In this document: one piece after another, positions 49,706 to 61,471 of the stretch | Layout: every line of letters starts with the position of its first letter | Position numbering within the stretch: position 1 is the stretch's first letter | Assembly: GCA_034769895.1 (NCBI GenBank) | Contig: CM068367.1 | Coordinates: 120,503,927-120,567,926, forward strand | Source: Magicicada septendecula | Taxonomy: Eukaryota > Arthropoda > Insecta > Hemiptera > Cicadidae | DNA: 64,000 bases | Direction: 5' to 3' | Position numbers and translations under genes: made by a program | Notes under the pieces: model-generated | Database searches by the model: none | What the model was told of the DNA's origin: nothing | Seen by the model: the letters and a program-made list of their open reading frames with translations, nothing else

Positions 49706-52321
49706 GTTTAATAGTTTAATCCACTGTTTAAATGCGTATCACAAGCCACGTGGTCACCGTGGTAACAATAGGGTCCGGCAACAGAAACTGACGAATTTAG
49801 TGATGCTGCGGTGGCCGTGAGTTTCGATGGAGGAGATAACCGGTTACAGCTGGAGTATACCGGTTACAGTCTCAACCATTCAGTATACCATGGATATCTG
49901 CAACTGTACGGACTTCGCAATTCGGGCTTCGACACTGCGTTTATCGAAACTAAGTCTACTATTTTAACTCAACGAAGGTTCCGTGTGAAGTATGAACTTG
50001 GAAAACACGATCGCGTTCCTTCTTGTAATTCTATCCTGTCGCGACTGAATTCTTTTAATACCGTCGACTCACGCGGCAAGAGAAACAATGAAGTGGTTGC
50101 GGACAATCATTAATGTGAAGCTGACCTCAAGATTTGGCGATTTACAGTGACATGCGAGACCTACAAAGTACACAGAAACAGACCACAAATAATTCTTCGA
50201 TTATGATGCAAATAGGCCTATATTCAATCATTATAGTGTTTAGTAAGTTAAAGTATACCATATATCATTACTAATATTTACTAATTGTTCATTATTATCA
50301 CAGAAGCTTATTTACAAAAATATTAACTGATAGCTATTATTGAGTTCTACGTCGAAGATGACAGGTGGAAGCTTTTTTTGGGTCGATTCTCCTACTTTAG
50401 TGTCTTTCTAATAGGTACTTGCAATAAGTTCAATATCCTTGTTAACTGGACTTATATAATTTTGCCACTTAATACTGTTAAGGCAACTGTTTAGATACCG
50501 TTTCTGCTGTTCCAGTCGTTGTTATCAAGTTGTTTCTTCTCGTCCACACAAGCTTCAGGTGTTATCTAAATCTTCCCAAAAGGGTAATATTTGCGAGTAT
50601 TACTGCGTAATTAAAACTTTCTGTAAAAAACACAAAACTCGTGAAATTCAATTTATTCAACCACTAAGATATAGCGTTGGTGAAGTGGATGTATTTCCTT
50701 TGGGACCGGAACAGGCGATTCGTCTATTCCCTTATGGAAGATGAAGAAGAGTAAGCTATAGCAATATTCAAGGTATTATAGAAACTTTTATGAACATGAC
50801 TTACGATACTTCGATAAGTCAAGACTCCATTAATTTGGAAGACAGTGCATTACGTTTTTAATTTTAATTTCATCAACAATGTCAAGAAATTTCAACAAGC
50901 GCGAGTGAAATTCGTCCACGCTGTCGAGTCCCATTTCAGGTGGCGCTACAGCACAAAAATTGTCCTCGCTTTCGAGTCTCACACACTTCTTTTCTTTACA
51001 CGTCAGTTTGTATCATCAGAGACAAATGGGGACGCCATCGTTTACTTTTACACAGGCAACAAAACGATAAATTTCGACGAAAACGGAATAAGTGTATAAG
51101 CAGCGACAGTGGCAGTGACAAATACCCCAGATAAATAATACGAGACGTTAGCATATCACCTACGCGTGCTTTTATTTAAACCGACAGCGACGCCGGCAAA
51201 ACGTCAACGACAAAAACACAGCGCGGCGGAACAATACCGCCAATTGTGTGTGTGTGTGTGTGTTTGGGCTGTAGAGCGTAAATAATGTGCTAATACAGAG
51301 AGCGGTGGCCGCTTGCGTGCGCGTGCATTAAACCCAAAACCACAGTATGTGTGACAGATGTTAATGTACTGACGCTATTTTGTAGTGGCGAATGCGTGCA
51401 TGTATAACATACGCGCGTACATACATATTGCATGACGGCTGAGTGCCCGACGTTTAATGGCGGCCACTTCGCGTAAAAATTTATGAAACGACTCTTCTCT
51501 CGGCGATTTATTCATCGTGCGAGAACGACGAAACTGGGACAAATGAAAAATTATGGACTGAAATTTTCACCACTTCAGAGAATGGTGACAATGCCCCCCC
51601 CCCCCACGGATAATACACGTAAGCCTATTAAAAATGATTCATTCACCTTTAAAAGAGCACATGTTCACGTCTGTTACATGATACGAAAGTGATAAATGTT
51701 AGGTAAATTTATATTGAACGTAATCTTCATTAATCTTTTCCGTTAGATGTTTTTTTTTCAAACTCGTAGTCCTTTTCTGAAACCAACGCTTTTAGGCCTA
51801 TAGTATTTTAGGTTGCCTTTCACTTTCATTTTCAACTGTTTACGTTCCCAGTATGGGACCTCCGCCTAGGATTGTAGGTGTAAACTGTTCAACGGTTCCA
51901 AGACAGAAAGAGGAGCATGTTCTCAACGGCAGAGAGTGACAGCGAAAGAAACTAGGATTTGGGATACTGAATGAAACTGAGGGCAGCATGGTTGGATGGT
52001 TGGTCTAAGGTGGCAACCCATCACTAGATTTACCCTCCAAGATGCTATAATAAACTCTCTTATCAGAACGGGCAGTAGAAGATGAGGAACAGCTAGAAGG
52101 AGCCCGATAAGGGCGCAATAGGCTCCATTAGATAAAAAAGTAAGTTAGTTATAATTTGCTTGAATGTAACAAAATATGGTTGAGTTCATACACCTGATGT
52201 TATGTACCGTATATGAATGTAAAATAATGATTTAGTTTTTCCAACTAAATCACAAAAACTTGCGGCATTATTACCTCCTTTTTAAGAGGTAAAAGGAGGT
52301 TACCTCGTTATTTATAGAAAC
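49706..52321. other. No gene recognised
   Basis: Open frames up to 100 codons (49811-50113) show no family resemblance and contain internal word repeats (GGTTACAG). A (TG)n lies at 51246-51264 and a C run near 51595-51604. Confidence 0.45.
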
Positions 52322-52629
52322 TGAAGAGAACATTGAGCCTCCTGGTGGTCTTGTGGCTAACGCGGGCGCTTGATGCGCTCGTGGTCCCGGGTTCAATTCC
52401 CGGCGGAGGCTCCGTACGACGTGCACTCAGCGTCGTGAGGTCGAATTGAGTAGGCACTGAGATACCAGAGCTGCCTCCTGGCTGTGTGATTACCGCAACT
52501 AGCGGCTGGTGGCGCGTTGTACTAGTAGCCATGCAACCGTCACATTGCACAAAGCAGCCGCGCTGTACGCCTTGGTCCTTTCAGGGACTGTTGCGCGGAG
52601 GTTTGACTTTTTTTTGAAGAGAACATTGA
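52322..52629 (+). mobile_element. Complete tRNA-derived SINE with target duplications
   Basis: Body 52337-52614 (278 bp), flanked by exact 15-bp duplications TGAAGAGAACATTGA at 52322-52336 and 52615-52629. The head folds like a tRNA: acceptor GCCTCC/GGAGGC, anticodon stem GGGCG/CGCTC with loop CTTGATG, T arm CCGGG-TTCAATT-CCCGG. A-box-like and B-box (GGTTCAATTCC) promoters are present. A roughly 200-nt tRNA-unrelated part follows and ends in a T run. The exact duplications indicate recent insertion. Confidence 0.92.
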
Positions 52630-52904
52630 TTAAAAGCGAAGAACATCATCAAGTATAGATGACTGGAAGGAAGGATCCTTCTATTTGTAATTAACGTATA
52701 TTCGCAGCTCACTAATATGTGTGTTTTCACTTCTGGATCATAACTACTCCTCGCTGCCGTCAGCGCAAAATCTGCTTGTGCCCTACTGTACACCAATGCA
52801 GTTCTTGCTTTCCTTAATGAACTACGGGCAAGCCATGGAACCGTTTGCTCAGAACTGGGGCAGAGAGCGGTAGAGTACGTTTCAGAAAAGCTGCTTGCAT
52901 TCTC
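52630..52904. other. No feature recognised
   Basis: Short spacer between the SINE and repeat G. Confidence 0.4.
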
Positions 52905-53190
52905 CCCCATGATGGGTCGTTAGGTTACCTTCGAGACGCTGTCCGATCTTTCTGCTGGCAACCGGAACCTTCTCATAAACCACATTACATAGCAGGTAAC
53001 CGGCCCGCTCACATAATATTAACCAAATTCTGTTAAGGAAACTGTCAAGTGTTTAACTGTTTATTTTTTTCTCGAACGGTTGTAATCATTCACTTTAGTG
53101 ACTTTTATTATGATATTGTGTATTGGACAAAAACTGAAATACTAATACGAGTGTTGTTTAATATAAGTGTTATTAAAATTTGGCAATGCA
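52905..53190 (+). repeat. Dispersed repeat G, copy 2
   Basis: Aligns with 49318-49705 but is shorter and lacks the TATA-like block (TCACATAATATT here). Confidence 0.5.
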
Positions 53191-54344
53191 CATACATCGA
53201 GTTAATGACGATCTGAAATGAATGTTTTTCCTGTAGGCCCTAGATAATGGTAAGGAATCACGTTCTTTTTAGTAGCCTATTCTAGAGTCGTGACGGCATC
53301 TGAATCTTTCCCTTGCAATCACGTTAAGAGTACACTCATCAATGCGGCAAGACTCTACTAGACGACCTGGCCATATCTGTCGTTACTGGTCAGGGCTTCC
53401 ATGAAGTATGTAATCGCCTCCTATCGACAAATGTCGGCTACGGTGACGCCGATTGTCGCGACTGATGCCTTATGTGGCGGCCGTATGCCAGCTTAGCTCA
53501 CTGCTCCTGAATCAAGGAAGAGGAGGCATAGGATCCGCAGCCACGTATGGGAAATGCATGCAGTATGCATTTTAAAAAGTTCTGTAATTTTTCAGAGTAA
53601 TCGTCGCCTTTATGTAGTGGCTGAATGAATAGTAGACTCGGCCAGGATGAACACACCATGAACACACGTGGTCATCGAGTTGCGACCGGACATGGTGCAG
53701 AATTCTGTTCTGACGGTACGACCTCTGTCCTGTTCTATGTATTCCCAAGGTTGTAACTTATTAAGATTATCTCAATAAAGTGATACGGCGTGGGCTTTTT
53801 CTTCATTCAAACAAAAAGTCATTAATGCAATCATAAAAAGTGGCGATCTTCTTAATTAATTCCCAAAAAAAGTCATTATAAGTATGTGGACGGTTTTAAA
53901 CTGAAGCGGTTGAGAACTCGGGTATTTTACTCCTAATACAAAGCACATACTGACGAATGTACGTATTAGTATAAGTGACTGAAAGAATAAGTTTGATCGA
54001 TAATCATCATCTTCTACAAGGATTAAACTAAAAATGGTTTGTTCCGGGCCCAAGCAGGCAGACTAGACCTGGTCAATCCAGGGTTTCTTCGGGCGTTCCA
54101 CACTCTCCGTCCGTTCTGGTTCAAACACAATTCAGTAGTTTTTTCGGGATGCAGCAGTCATCCATTCGGTAAAGTTGTTCCAACCATTTTACCCGATAAT
54201 GGGCAAGCCTATCGAGTATTCAGTTACTGCCGTAAATTCTGACTGAAATCAACAAAAACAAACATTCTATGCGTAACAAGTAACTTAATGATACGGATGA
54301 AAAGTAATTAGTATAATATCGTGGCTAAACTTTTTTATTTATTA
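53191..54344. other. No gene recognised
   Basis: No coding family, tRNA or repeat shared with the rest of the window was recognised. Confidence 0.45.
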
Positions 54345-54815
54345 TTCCGGCTGTACAATGTTTACACATTTTCCGGAACCAAAGATTACAGAAGTGATTA
54401 AATTCCACTGCTGTTTGTCCATCCAAAGAATCTTCTTCAATTTCTCGTTCCCTCAATAGTGTCTGAATTTCTTCTATCCAGGTGATAGGTGATAGGTTTC
54501 CTTCTTCCTGGTGGGGTCCATTCCATAACTCTCCTTGGAAATCTTTCCTGTGCTATTCTTTTCTTGTGTCCATACCACTGTAATTTTTTTAGTTTGGATA
54601 AAATGAACAATCGAATTTTTCACATTCATTCTATCCTTAATGACTTCATTTCTAATTTTCTCACGTCTGGATACCCTTGCCGAACGTCTCCAAAAGTCCA
54701 TTTCTGCTTGTTGTTCTTGTGCGTTTATTAGTAGTCCAAACTTCTGAGCCTTAAGTCATGATACTTCTAACAATGGTTTTAAATATTTTGGTATTAGTTT
54801 CTGCTGTAATTTGCT
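54345..54815 (-). mobile_element. LINE 3' fragment (family 2), minus strand
   Basis: On -, frames read GSEVWTT, AEMDFWRRSARVSRREKIRN, VWTQ and ITWIEEIQTLLREREIEEDS, the C-terminal end of the same LINE family as 42480-42803. The 3' end passes into AATAATAAATAAAAAAG-like A-rich sequence near 54330-54350. The coding frame shifts more than once and the fragment is 5'-truncated. Confidence 0.75.
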
Positions 54816-55084
54816 AAACTTAATCTGCTAAACTTTTGCGTGGGTAATTATTTACCCACTGGAACACAATTTACTAATTTTAGTTACACAAAAAAAGGAT
54901 AACTCCAAATATTCATGCCAATAATAAAAATGCAGAATTACCTTTAAATTAAGTATACGGTTCTACAGCTATGTTGCTAGACCTACCACAAACGTTTCAC
55001 AGTACTCATCGTAATTCTTTATAAAACAAACACGGAGGCCAGAGCTAATCGCAACACGGTGTTATACTGTAAATCTTCATAGTG
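54816..55084. other. No feature recognised
   Basis: AT-rich spacer. Confidence 0.4.
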
Positions 55085-55235
55085 GAACTGAGTAATGTGT
55101 CTGGATAAAGCGTCGCGGCGGCAAGCGTCGTCCCTGTTCGCTTGTCCTTGGCCTCTTGGCGCGACTCCCAAACGTTTTGTCACGTTCGCTGCTTGCTTAC
55201 TTATCGTTGTCCCATCCTAATGTAATGTGTTTCTA
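55085..55235 (+). repeat. Dispersed repeat F, copy 2
   Basis: Aligns with 41080-41225 in the same orientation. Confidence 0.6.
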
Positions 55236-55486
55236 CGATAACCATTTTACATAATCTTTCGACATTTATCTTCAGAAACGTATTTTAACGCTTTAGTTCT
55301 GAAAAAAAACTTGTTCTACAAAATTCCATCAGCATCGTCGCATTATCCTATCGAACGTTACAGATATGCTCAAGGTGTTATAAACGCTCAAGGTTTATGG
55401 TACTTCATGCGTTGAATTTGTCCATATCCTTAAAATAAATCCTTAACAGTTTATAGCGATCAGCACCCAATTCTGTGCGTATAATC

Positions 55487-55631
55487 TCCTCCTCCTCCTC
55501 CTCCTCCTCCTCCTCCTCCTCCTCCTCCTCCTCCTCCTCCTCCTCCTCCTCCTCCTCCTTCTTCTTCTTCTTCTTCTTCTTCTTCTTCTTCTTCTTCTTC
55601 TTCTTCTTCTTCTTCTTCTTCTTCTTCTTCT
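55487..55631 (+). repeat. Compound (CTC)n-(CTT)n microsatellite, 145 bp
   Basis: About 73 bp of CTC units switches cleanly at about 55560 to 72 bp of CTT units. All-frame translations are homopolymeric and not genes. Confidence 0.97.
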
Positions 55632-56067
55632 TTGCAAATAAAAGGATCAAAGCCTATTACGTCGTCCGCCGTTGCAACAGATCTCTTCATCTTTTCATCG
55701 GCCGTCCCAAATCTTTTTAGACGATTGAAAATGCTTAATCTCCCTGAACGGGCTATTGATTCGATTGCAGGAAAAATTCGGTAGTGGGGCTGCCACCTTC
55801 GAGCCTCCAGACCTGCCCAGGTTTTAATTCGTAGAGACCCATCTCCTAGGCTCTCCCGCTCTCTACGATGTTGGGAATTTTCGTCCTCTCCCTTGGAGAC
55901 CGTCGATCATTTGTCACCTGTTACCCTAGGCCGGGCTCTATAACTGCGTGCTAGCTTGTAAACATCCAGTCACCAAACTAAAGATCTGTCCAAATAATTA
56001 TGGCAGTTATATTGGCATAACTCGGGGGGGGGGGGATCATAGATCAATCCCATCCCCAGAGCTATTA
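55632..56067. other. No feature recognised; G run near 56025
   Basis: No coding signal. A run of ten G's lies at about 56025-56034. Confidence 0.5.
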
Positions 56068-57746
56068 CAAAATATCGGTATGGAGAACCATACATGACTT
56101 CCATATTCTAAGATTTATATTTAAAATCATTTTCAGCCAAACAACCAGGCTGTGTCTTACCTGCCTTTTTATTGCTGTATTAAATGAAAAATATTATATT
56201 ACATTAAAATGAAAAAATTATAATTTTATTGCCTGGCAACAAAATTATTTTATTTTTAACAATTACCATTGTTTCAAAAAGTTTAAATAAATTTTCAAGT
56301 ACTTTACTCTTGTTAAAACGTAAAAGGTTGCAGGTAAACTACCCCTTCCCCTTAACCGATCTTCACCAAAATCGAAAGCCATTGAGACCTCTACAATTCA
56401 GGGACGTATGCAAAAAATTATTTCATTCTGTTTGAATTTGCGGCTGTTATCGTTTGCCATAGAAAATACGCTTGATAAAAAAACGTTGCAGGTAAACTAC
56501 CCCTTCCCCTTAACCGATATTCACCAAAAACAATAGGTCTTGAGAACTCTACAAATCAGGGCTGTATGCAAAACATTATTTGATTCTGTTTGAATTTGCG
56601 GCTGTTATCGTTTGCCATAGAAAATACCCTTGTTAAAAAAACGTTGCAGGTAAACTACCCCTTTCCCTCAACCGATCTTCACCAAAAACAATAGGTCTTG
56701 AGAAATCTACAACTCAGGGCTGTATGCGAAACATTATTTGATTCTGTTTGAATTTGCGGCTGTTATCGTTTGTCAAAAAAAAAAATTTCCCTTGATAAAA
56801 AAACCGTTGCAGGTAAACTACCCCTTCCCCTCAACCGATCTTCACCAAAAACAATAGGTCGCGAGTACTCTACAAATCAGGGCTGTATGCAAAAAATTAT
56901 TTGATTCTGTTTGAATTTGCGGCAGTTGTCGTTTGCCATAGAAAATACGCATGATAAAAAACGTTGCTGGTAAACTACCCCTTCCCCTCAACCGATCTTC
57001 ACCAAAAACAATAGGTCTTGAGTACTCTACAAATCAGGGCTGTATGCAGAAAATTATTTGATTCTGTTTGAATTTGCGGCTGTTATCGTTTGCCATAGAA
57101 AATACCCTTGTTAAAAAAACGTTGTAGGTAAACTACCCCTTTCCCTTAACCGATCTTCACCAAAAACAAAAGGTCTTGAGAACTCTACAATTTAGGGCTG
57201 TATGCAAATAATCTTTTCATTCTGTTTGAATTTGCGGCTGTTATCGTTTGCCATAGGAAATACCCTTGTTAAAACATAAAACGTTACAGGTAAACTACCC
57301 CTTTCCCTTAACCGATCTTCACCAAAAACAATAGGTCTTGAGAACTCTACAATTCAGGGCTGTATGCGAAACATTATTTGATTCTGTTTGAATTTGCGGC
57401 TGTTATCGTTTGCCAAACAAACAAAATTTCCCTTGCTAAAAAAAAACCGTTGCAGGTAAACTACCCCTTTCCCTCAACCGATCTTCACCAAAAACAATAG
57501 GTCGCGAGAACTCTGCAAAACCGGGCTGTATGCAAAAAATTATTTGATTCTGTTTGAATTTGCGGCAGTTATCGTTTGCCATAGAAAAAAAATCTACAGA
57601 CAGACACACAGACACACAGACACTTTTCGGAAAACGACTTTTTTTCATGTTTTGAGTATAGTAGAATCAGAATCTGCAATAATCTCGAACACGATTTTTT
57701 TTGCCATCACCATACTTCCATTCCTTAAGGAATATGGAAGTAAAAA
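56068..57746 (+). mobile_element. 158-bp-repeat element, copy B
   Basis: The head is AATATCGGTATGGAGAACC, with hairpin GTATGG-AGAA-CCATAC. A 12-bp ACTTCCATATTC (56097-56108) is inverted at the tail as GAATATGGAAGT (57730-57741). Between them lie about 200 nt of AT-rich leader, eight roughly 158-bp units (first at about 56320, last ending about 57590) and a tail with a CAGACAGACACACAG tract and a palindrome around CCTTAAGG. No protein is encoded. Head hairpin, central tandem array and tail stem-loop recall Helentron-associated (DINE-like) elements, but this is only an analogy. Confidence 0.75.
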
Positions 57747-58207
57747 TTACCCTTGATAAAAAACCGTTGCAGGTAAACTACCCCTTTCCCTACACCGATC
57801 TTCACCAAAAACGACTACAATTCAGGGTTGTATGTAAAATATTATATGATTTTATTTGAATTTGCGGCTGTTATCGTTTGCCATACAAAATACCCTTGAT
57901 AAAACAAAAACGTGGCTGGTAAACTACCCCTTTCCCTCAAACGATCTTCACCAAAAACAATAGATCTTTAGTACTCAAGAAATCAGGGCTGTATGCAAAA
58001 ACTTATTTGATTCTGTTTGAATTTGCGGCTCTTATCGTTTGCCATAGAAAATACCCTTTTAAAACATAAAACGTTGCTGGTAAACTACCCCTTTTCCTTA
58101 ACCGATCTTCACCAAAACCAAAAGGTCATGAGAACTCTACAATTCAGGGCAGTATGCAAAACATTATTTGATTCTGTTTGAATTTGCGGCTGTTATCGTT
58201 TACCATA
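57747..58207 (+). repeat. Three orphan 158-bp units between copies B and C
   Basis: Units at about 57770, 57910 and 58075 start part-way through a unit directly after copy B's tail and run directly into copy C's head, without a head or tail of their own. Confidence 0.85.
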
Positions 58208-60066
58208 GAAAAATATCGGTATGGAGAACCATACATGACTTCCATATTCTAAGATTTATATTTAAAATCATTTTCAGCCAAACAGCCAGGCTGTGTCTTA
58301 CCTGCCTTTTTATTGCTGTATTAAATGAAAAATATTATATTACATTAAAATAAAAAAATTATAATTTTATTGCCTGGCAACAAAATTATTTTATTTTTAA
58401 CAATTACCATTGTTTCAAAAAGTTTAAATAAATTTTCAAGTACTTTACTCTTGTTAAAACGTAAAAGGTTGCAGGTAAACTACCCCTTCCCCTTAACCGA
58501 TCTTCACCAAAATCGAAAGTCATTGAGACCTCTACAATTCAGGGACGTATGCAAAAAATTATTTGATTCTGTTTGAATTTGCGGCTGTTATCGTTTGCCA
58601 TAGAAAATACGCTTGATAAAAAAACGTTGCAGGTAAACTACCCCTTCCCCTTAACCGATCTTCACCAAAAACAATAGGTCTTGAGTACTCTACAAATCAG
58701 GGCTGTATGCAAAACATTATTTGATTCTGTTTGAATTTGCGGCTGTTATCGTTTGCCATAGAAAATAAAACGTAAAAGGTTGCAGGTAAACTACCCCTTC
58801 CCCTTAACCGATCTTCACCAAAAACAATAGGTCTTGAGTACTCTACAAATCAGGACTGTATGCAAAACATTATTTGATTCTGTTTGAATTTGCGGCTGTT
58901 ATCGTTTGCCATATAAAATACCCTTGTTAAAAAAACGTTGCAGGTATACTACCCCTTTCCCTCAACCGATCTTCACCAAAAACAATAGGTCTTGAGAAAT
59001 CTACAATTCAGGGCTGTATGCGAAACATTATTTGATTCTGTTTGAATTTGCGGCTGTTAGCGTTTGCAAAAAAAAAAAAAAATTTCCCTTGATAAAAAAA
59101 ACCGTTGCAGGTAAACTACCCCTTCCCCTCAACCGATCTTCACCAAAAACAATAGGTCGCGAGTACTCTACAAATCAGGGCTGTATGCAAAAAATTATTT
59201 GATTCTGTTTGAATTTGCGGCAGTTGTAGTTTGCCATAGAAAATACGCATGATAAAAAACGTTGCTGGTAAACTACCCCTTCCCCTCAACCGATCTTCAC
59301 CAAAAACAATAGGTCTTGAGTACTCTACAAATCAGGGCTGTATGCAGAAAATTATTTGATTCTGTTTGAATTTGCGGCTGTTATCGTTTGCCATAGAAAA
59401 TACCCTTGTTAAAAAAACGTTGTAGGTAAACTACCCCTTTCCCTTAACCGATCTTCACCAAAAACAAAAGGTATTGAGAACTCTACAATTTAGGGCTGTA
59501 TGCAAATAATCTTTTCATTCTGTTTGAATTTGCGGCTGTTATCGTTTGCCATAGGAAATACCCTTGTTAAAACATAAAACGTTACAGGTAAACTACCCCT
59601 TTCCCTTAACCGATCTTCACCAAAAACAATAGGTCTTGAGAACTCTACAATTCAGGGCTGTATGCGAAACATTATTTGATTCTGTTTGAATTTGCGGCTG
59701 TTATCGTTTGCCAAACAAACAAAATTTCCCTTGCTAAAAAAAAACCGTTGCAGGTAAACTACCCCTTTCCCTCAACCGATCTTCACCAAAAACAATAGGT
59801 CGCGAGAACTCTGCAAAACCGGGCTGTATGCAAAAAATTATTTGATTCTGTTTGAATTTGCGGCAGTTATCGTTTGCCATAGAAAAAAAATCTACAGACA
59901 GACACACAGACACACAGACAGACAGACAGACAGACACACAGACACTTTTCGGAAAACGACTTTTTTTCATGTTTTGAGTGTAGTAGAATCAGAATCTGCA
60001 ATAATCTCGAACACGATTTTTTTTGCCATCACCATACTTCCATTCCTTAAGGAATATGGAAGTAAA
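58208..60066 (+). mobile_element. 158-bp-repeat element, copy C
   Basis: Near-identical to copy B, with nine units instead of eight and a longer CAGA/CACA tract in the tail. Inverted 12-bp words lie at 58238-58249 and 60052-60063. Units start TGCAGGTAAACTACCCCTT and include TTTGAATTTGCGGCTGTTAT. Unit spacing is mostly 156-159 bp. Confidence 0.8.
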
Positions 60067-60788
60067 ATCAGTGAAATACCGCGTAATCACTTAACATAGG
60101 TACGCGTATTTCTAAGCTAATTGCGTATGTTACCCACACGTAAATAAGTCTTATAAAGAACGGTATAAATAATTATAAGGGATGAATCTTGAATACTTCA
60201 TTAGTCCTGAGAAAAATTGGGAGTCCAACCTTCAAGCTAGTCTCATCTCTCCACCCACTCTCCCAAGTTCATAGTCATGCCACTGCGGGGAGTTTATTGT
60301 AACGTAATGTAATACAAAGAACTCTCTGATATCATATATTACGTCTTTGCCGTCCTTTTTGTAACAAATAAACTAACTATTGAAGAACAAGAGTTTATAT
60401 CGCTTTCCACACAAAGAAAGAATTGTTTTTTTTCATGTTGCTCGAATGACATCACATCGGTAGGAACAATTTTGTTGGCTGAGGAAGGTGGCAGAACGAA
60501 TGTTAAAACATTCACTTTCGTAATATGGCGCCACCAGTAATCGAACCGGTGTTTCATGATTGTTAGCCAAGAATCTTTATTCTCAGTCTACGTTGAAAGT
60601 GAAAAACGAAGAGGTTCCGGCTACCGAGCCGCCCGCTCTCCATCTAAGTCTTGTGTTCATACACTTAGCGCTTGTCTTTACAAGTCTTTACGTAGAGCCG
60701 CGACTATTTAATCATACCGTTGTACGGTCAGGTTCATCTTTTTGTAATCTGTACTGCTATAGACTCCGCCCGCTTTATACGATCGTAT
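60067..60788. other. No gene recognised
   Basis: No coding family or shared repeat was recognised. Confidence 0.45.
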
Positions 60789-61275
60789 TGTAACGACTAT
60801 TACGGAACGCTCGAGAGCGTCCTTCCAACCGTTTCTCCGCTAGCCGAGCAGAGGTGTAGCGTCTCAGTCAAGGCAGCACTCAAGTACCTTCGAGACTGTT
60901 CTGGAGAGCACTTGAAATACGCAAATTAATCTGGACGCCAAAAGGATGGAAAGTTATTCTGGAACCTACCTACAGGTGCTACCTATGTAATCAACAGCGC
61001 CTGGCTTTGTCAGCCAGTTACAGTGAGCGAGTTCTTTAATGCGGATCGAGTCATTGTTGAGGATTAGTGAAAAGTGATTATTGTGTTATAATTAGTGCGG
61101 AACTCTTAATAGTTGACATTATTATTGCATGTGGACAAATTTAACTTGAATTGTTGTAAGAGTTGATTACAAATTGTTACTTGTGATTAAGTATAGCTGG
61201 TAATTAGTGACTTCACTGGTGTCTGTATTTTGTTTTCCATTGTACTATACGACGATCACTGAGACCGTCGTAACA
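60789..61275 (+). mobile_element. Solo LTR, family S, copy 3
   Basis: Starts TGTAACG and ends GTCGTAACA (487 bp). Very similar to 47369-47879 from CTTTGTCAG onward (GATCGAGTCATT, AGTGCGGAACTCTT, GTGTCTGTATTTTG). No clear target duplication. Confidence 0.8.
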
Positions 61276-61395
61276 TTATCGACAGAAATCCGTAATTACC
61301 GTACCTCTTCAATCCACTAAAACAACCGATTCGACTAGTTCTTTTTTAAGTAATTAATTGTTGTGCATAGATTTAAAATATATCTCGTAAAAAAG

Positions 61396-61399
<4 letters not shown>

Positions 61400-61468
<69 letters not shown>
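61400..61468 (+). repeat. (GA)n microsatellite, 69 bp
   Basis: Uninterrupted AG/GA dinucleotides. Confidence 0.98.

Positions 61469-61471
<3 letters not shown>

Noticed and set aside
49811-50113. 100-codon open frame on +
   Set aside because: No recognised domain, internal word repetition, no splice or promoter support. Could be chance in a GC-richer patch.
55405-55720. Four overlapping open frames at the CTC/CTT tract
   Set aside because: Homopolymeric translations of a trinucleotide repeat, not genes.
56320-60050. Regularly spaced repeats that could be mistaken for a CRISPR array
   Set aside because: Whole roughly 158-bp units are similar from end to end with no variable spacers, and the DNA is eukaryotic. 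It is a tandem array.
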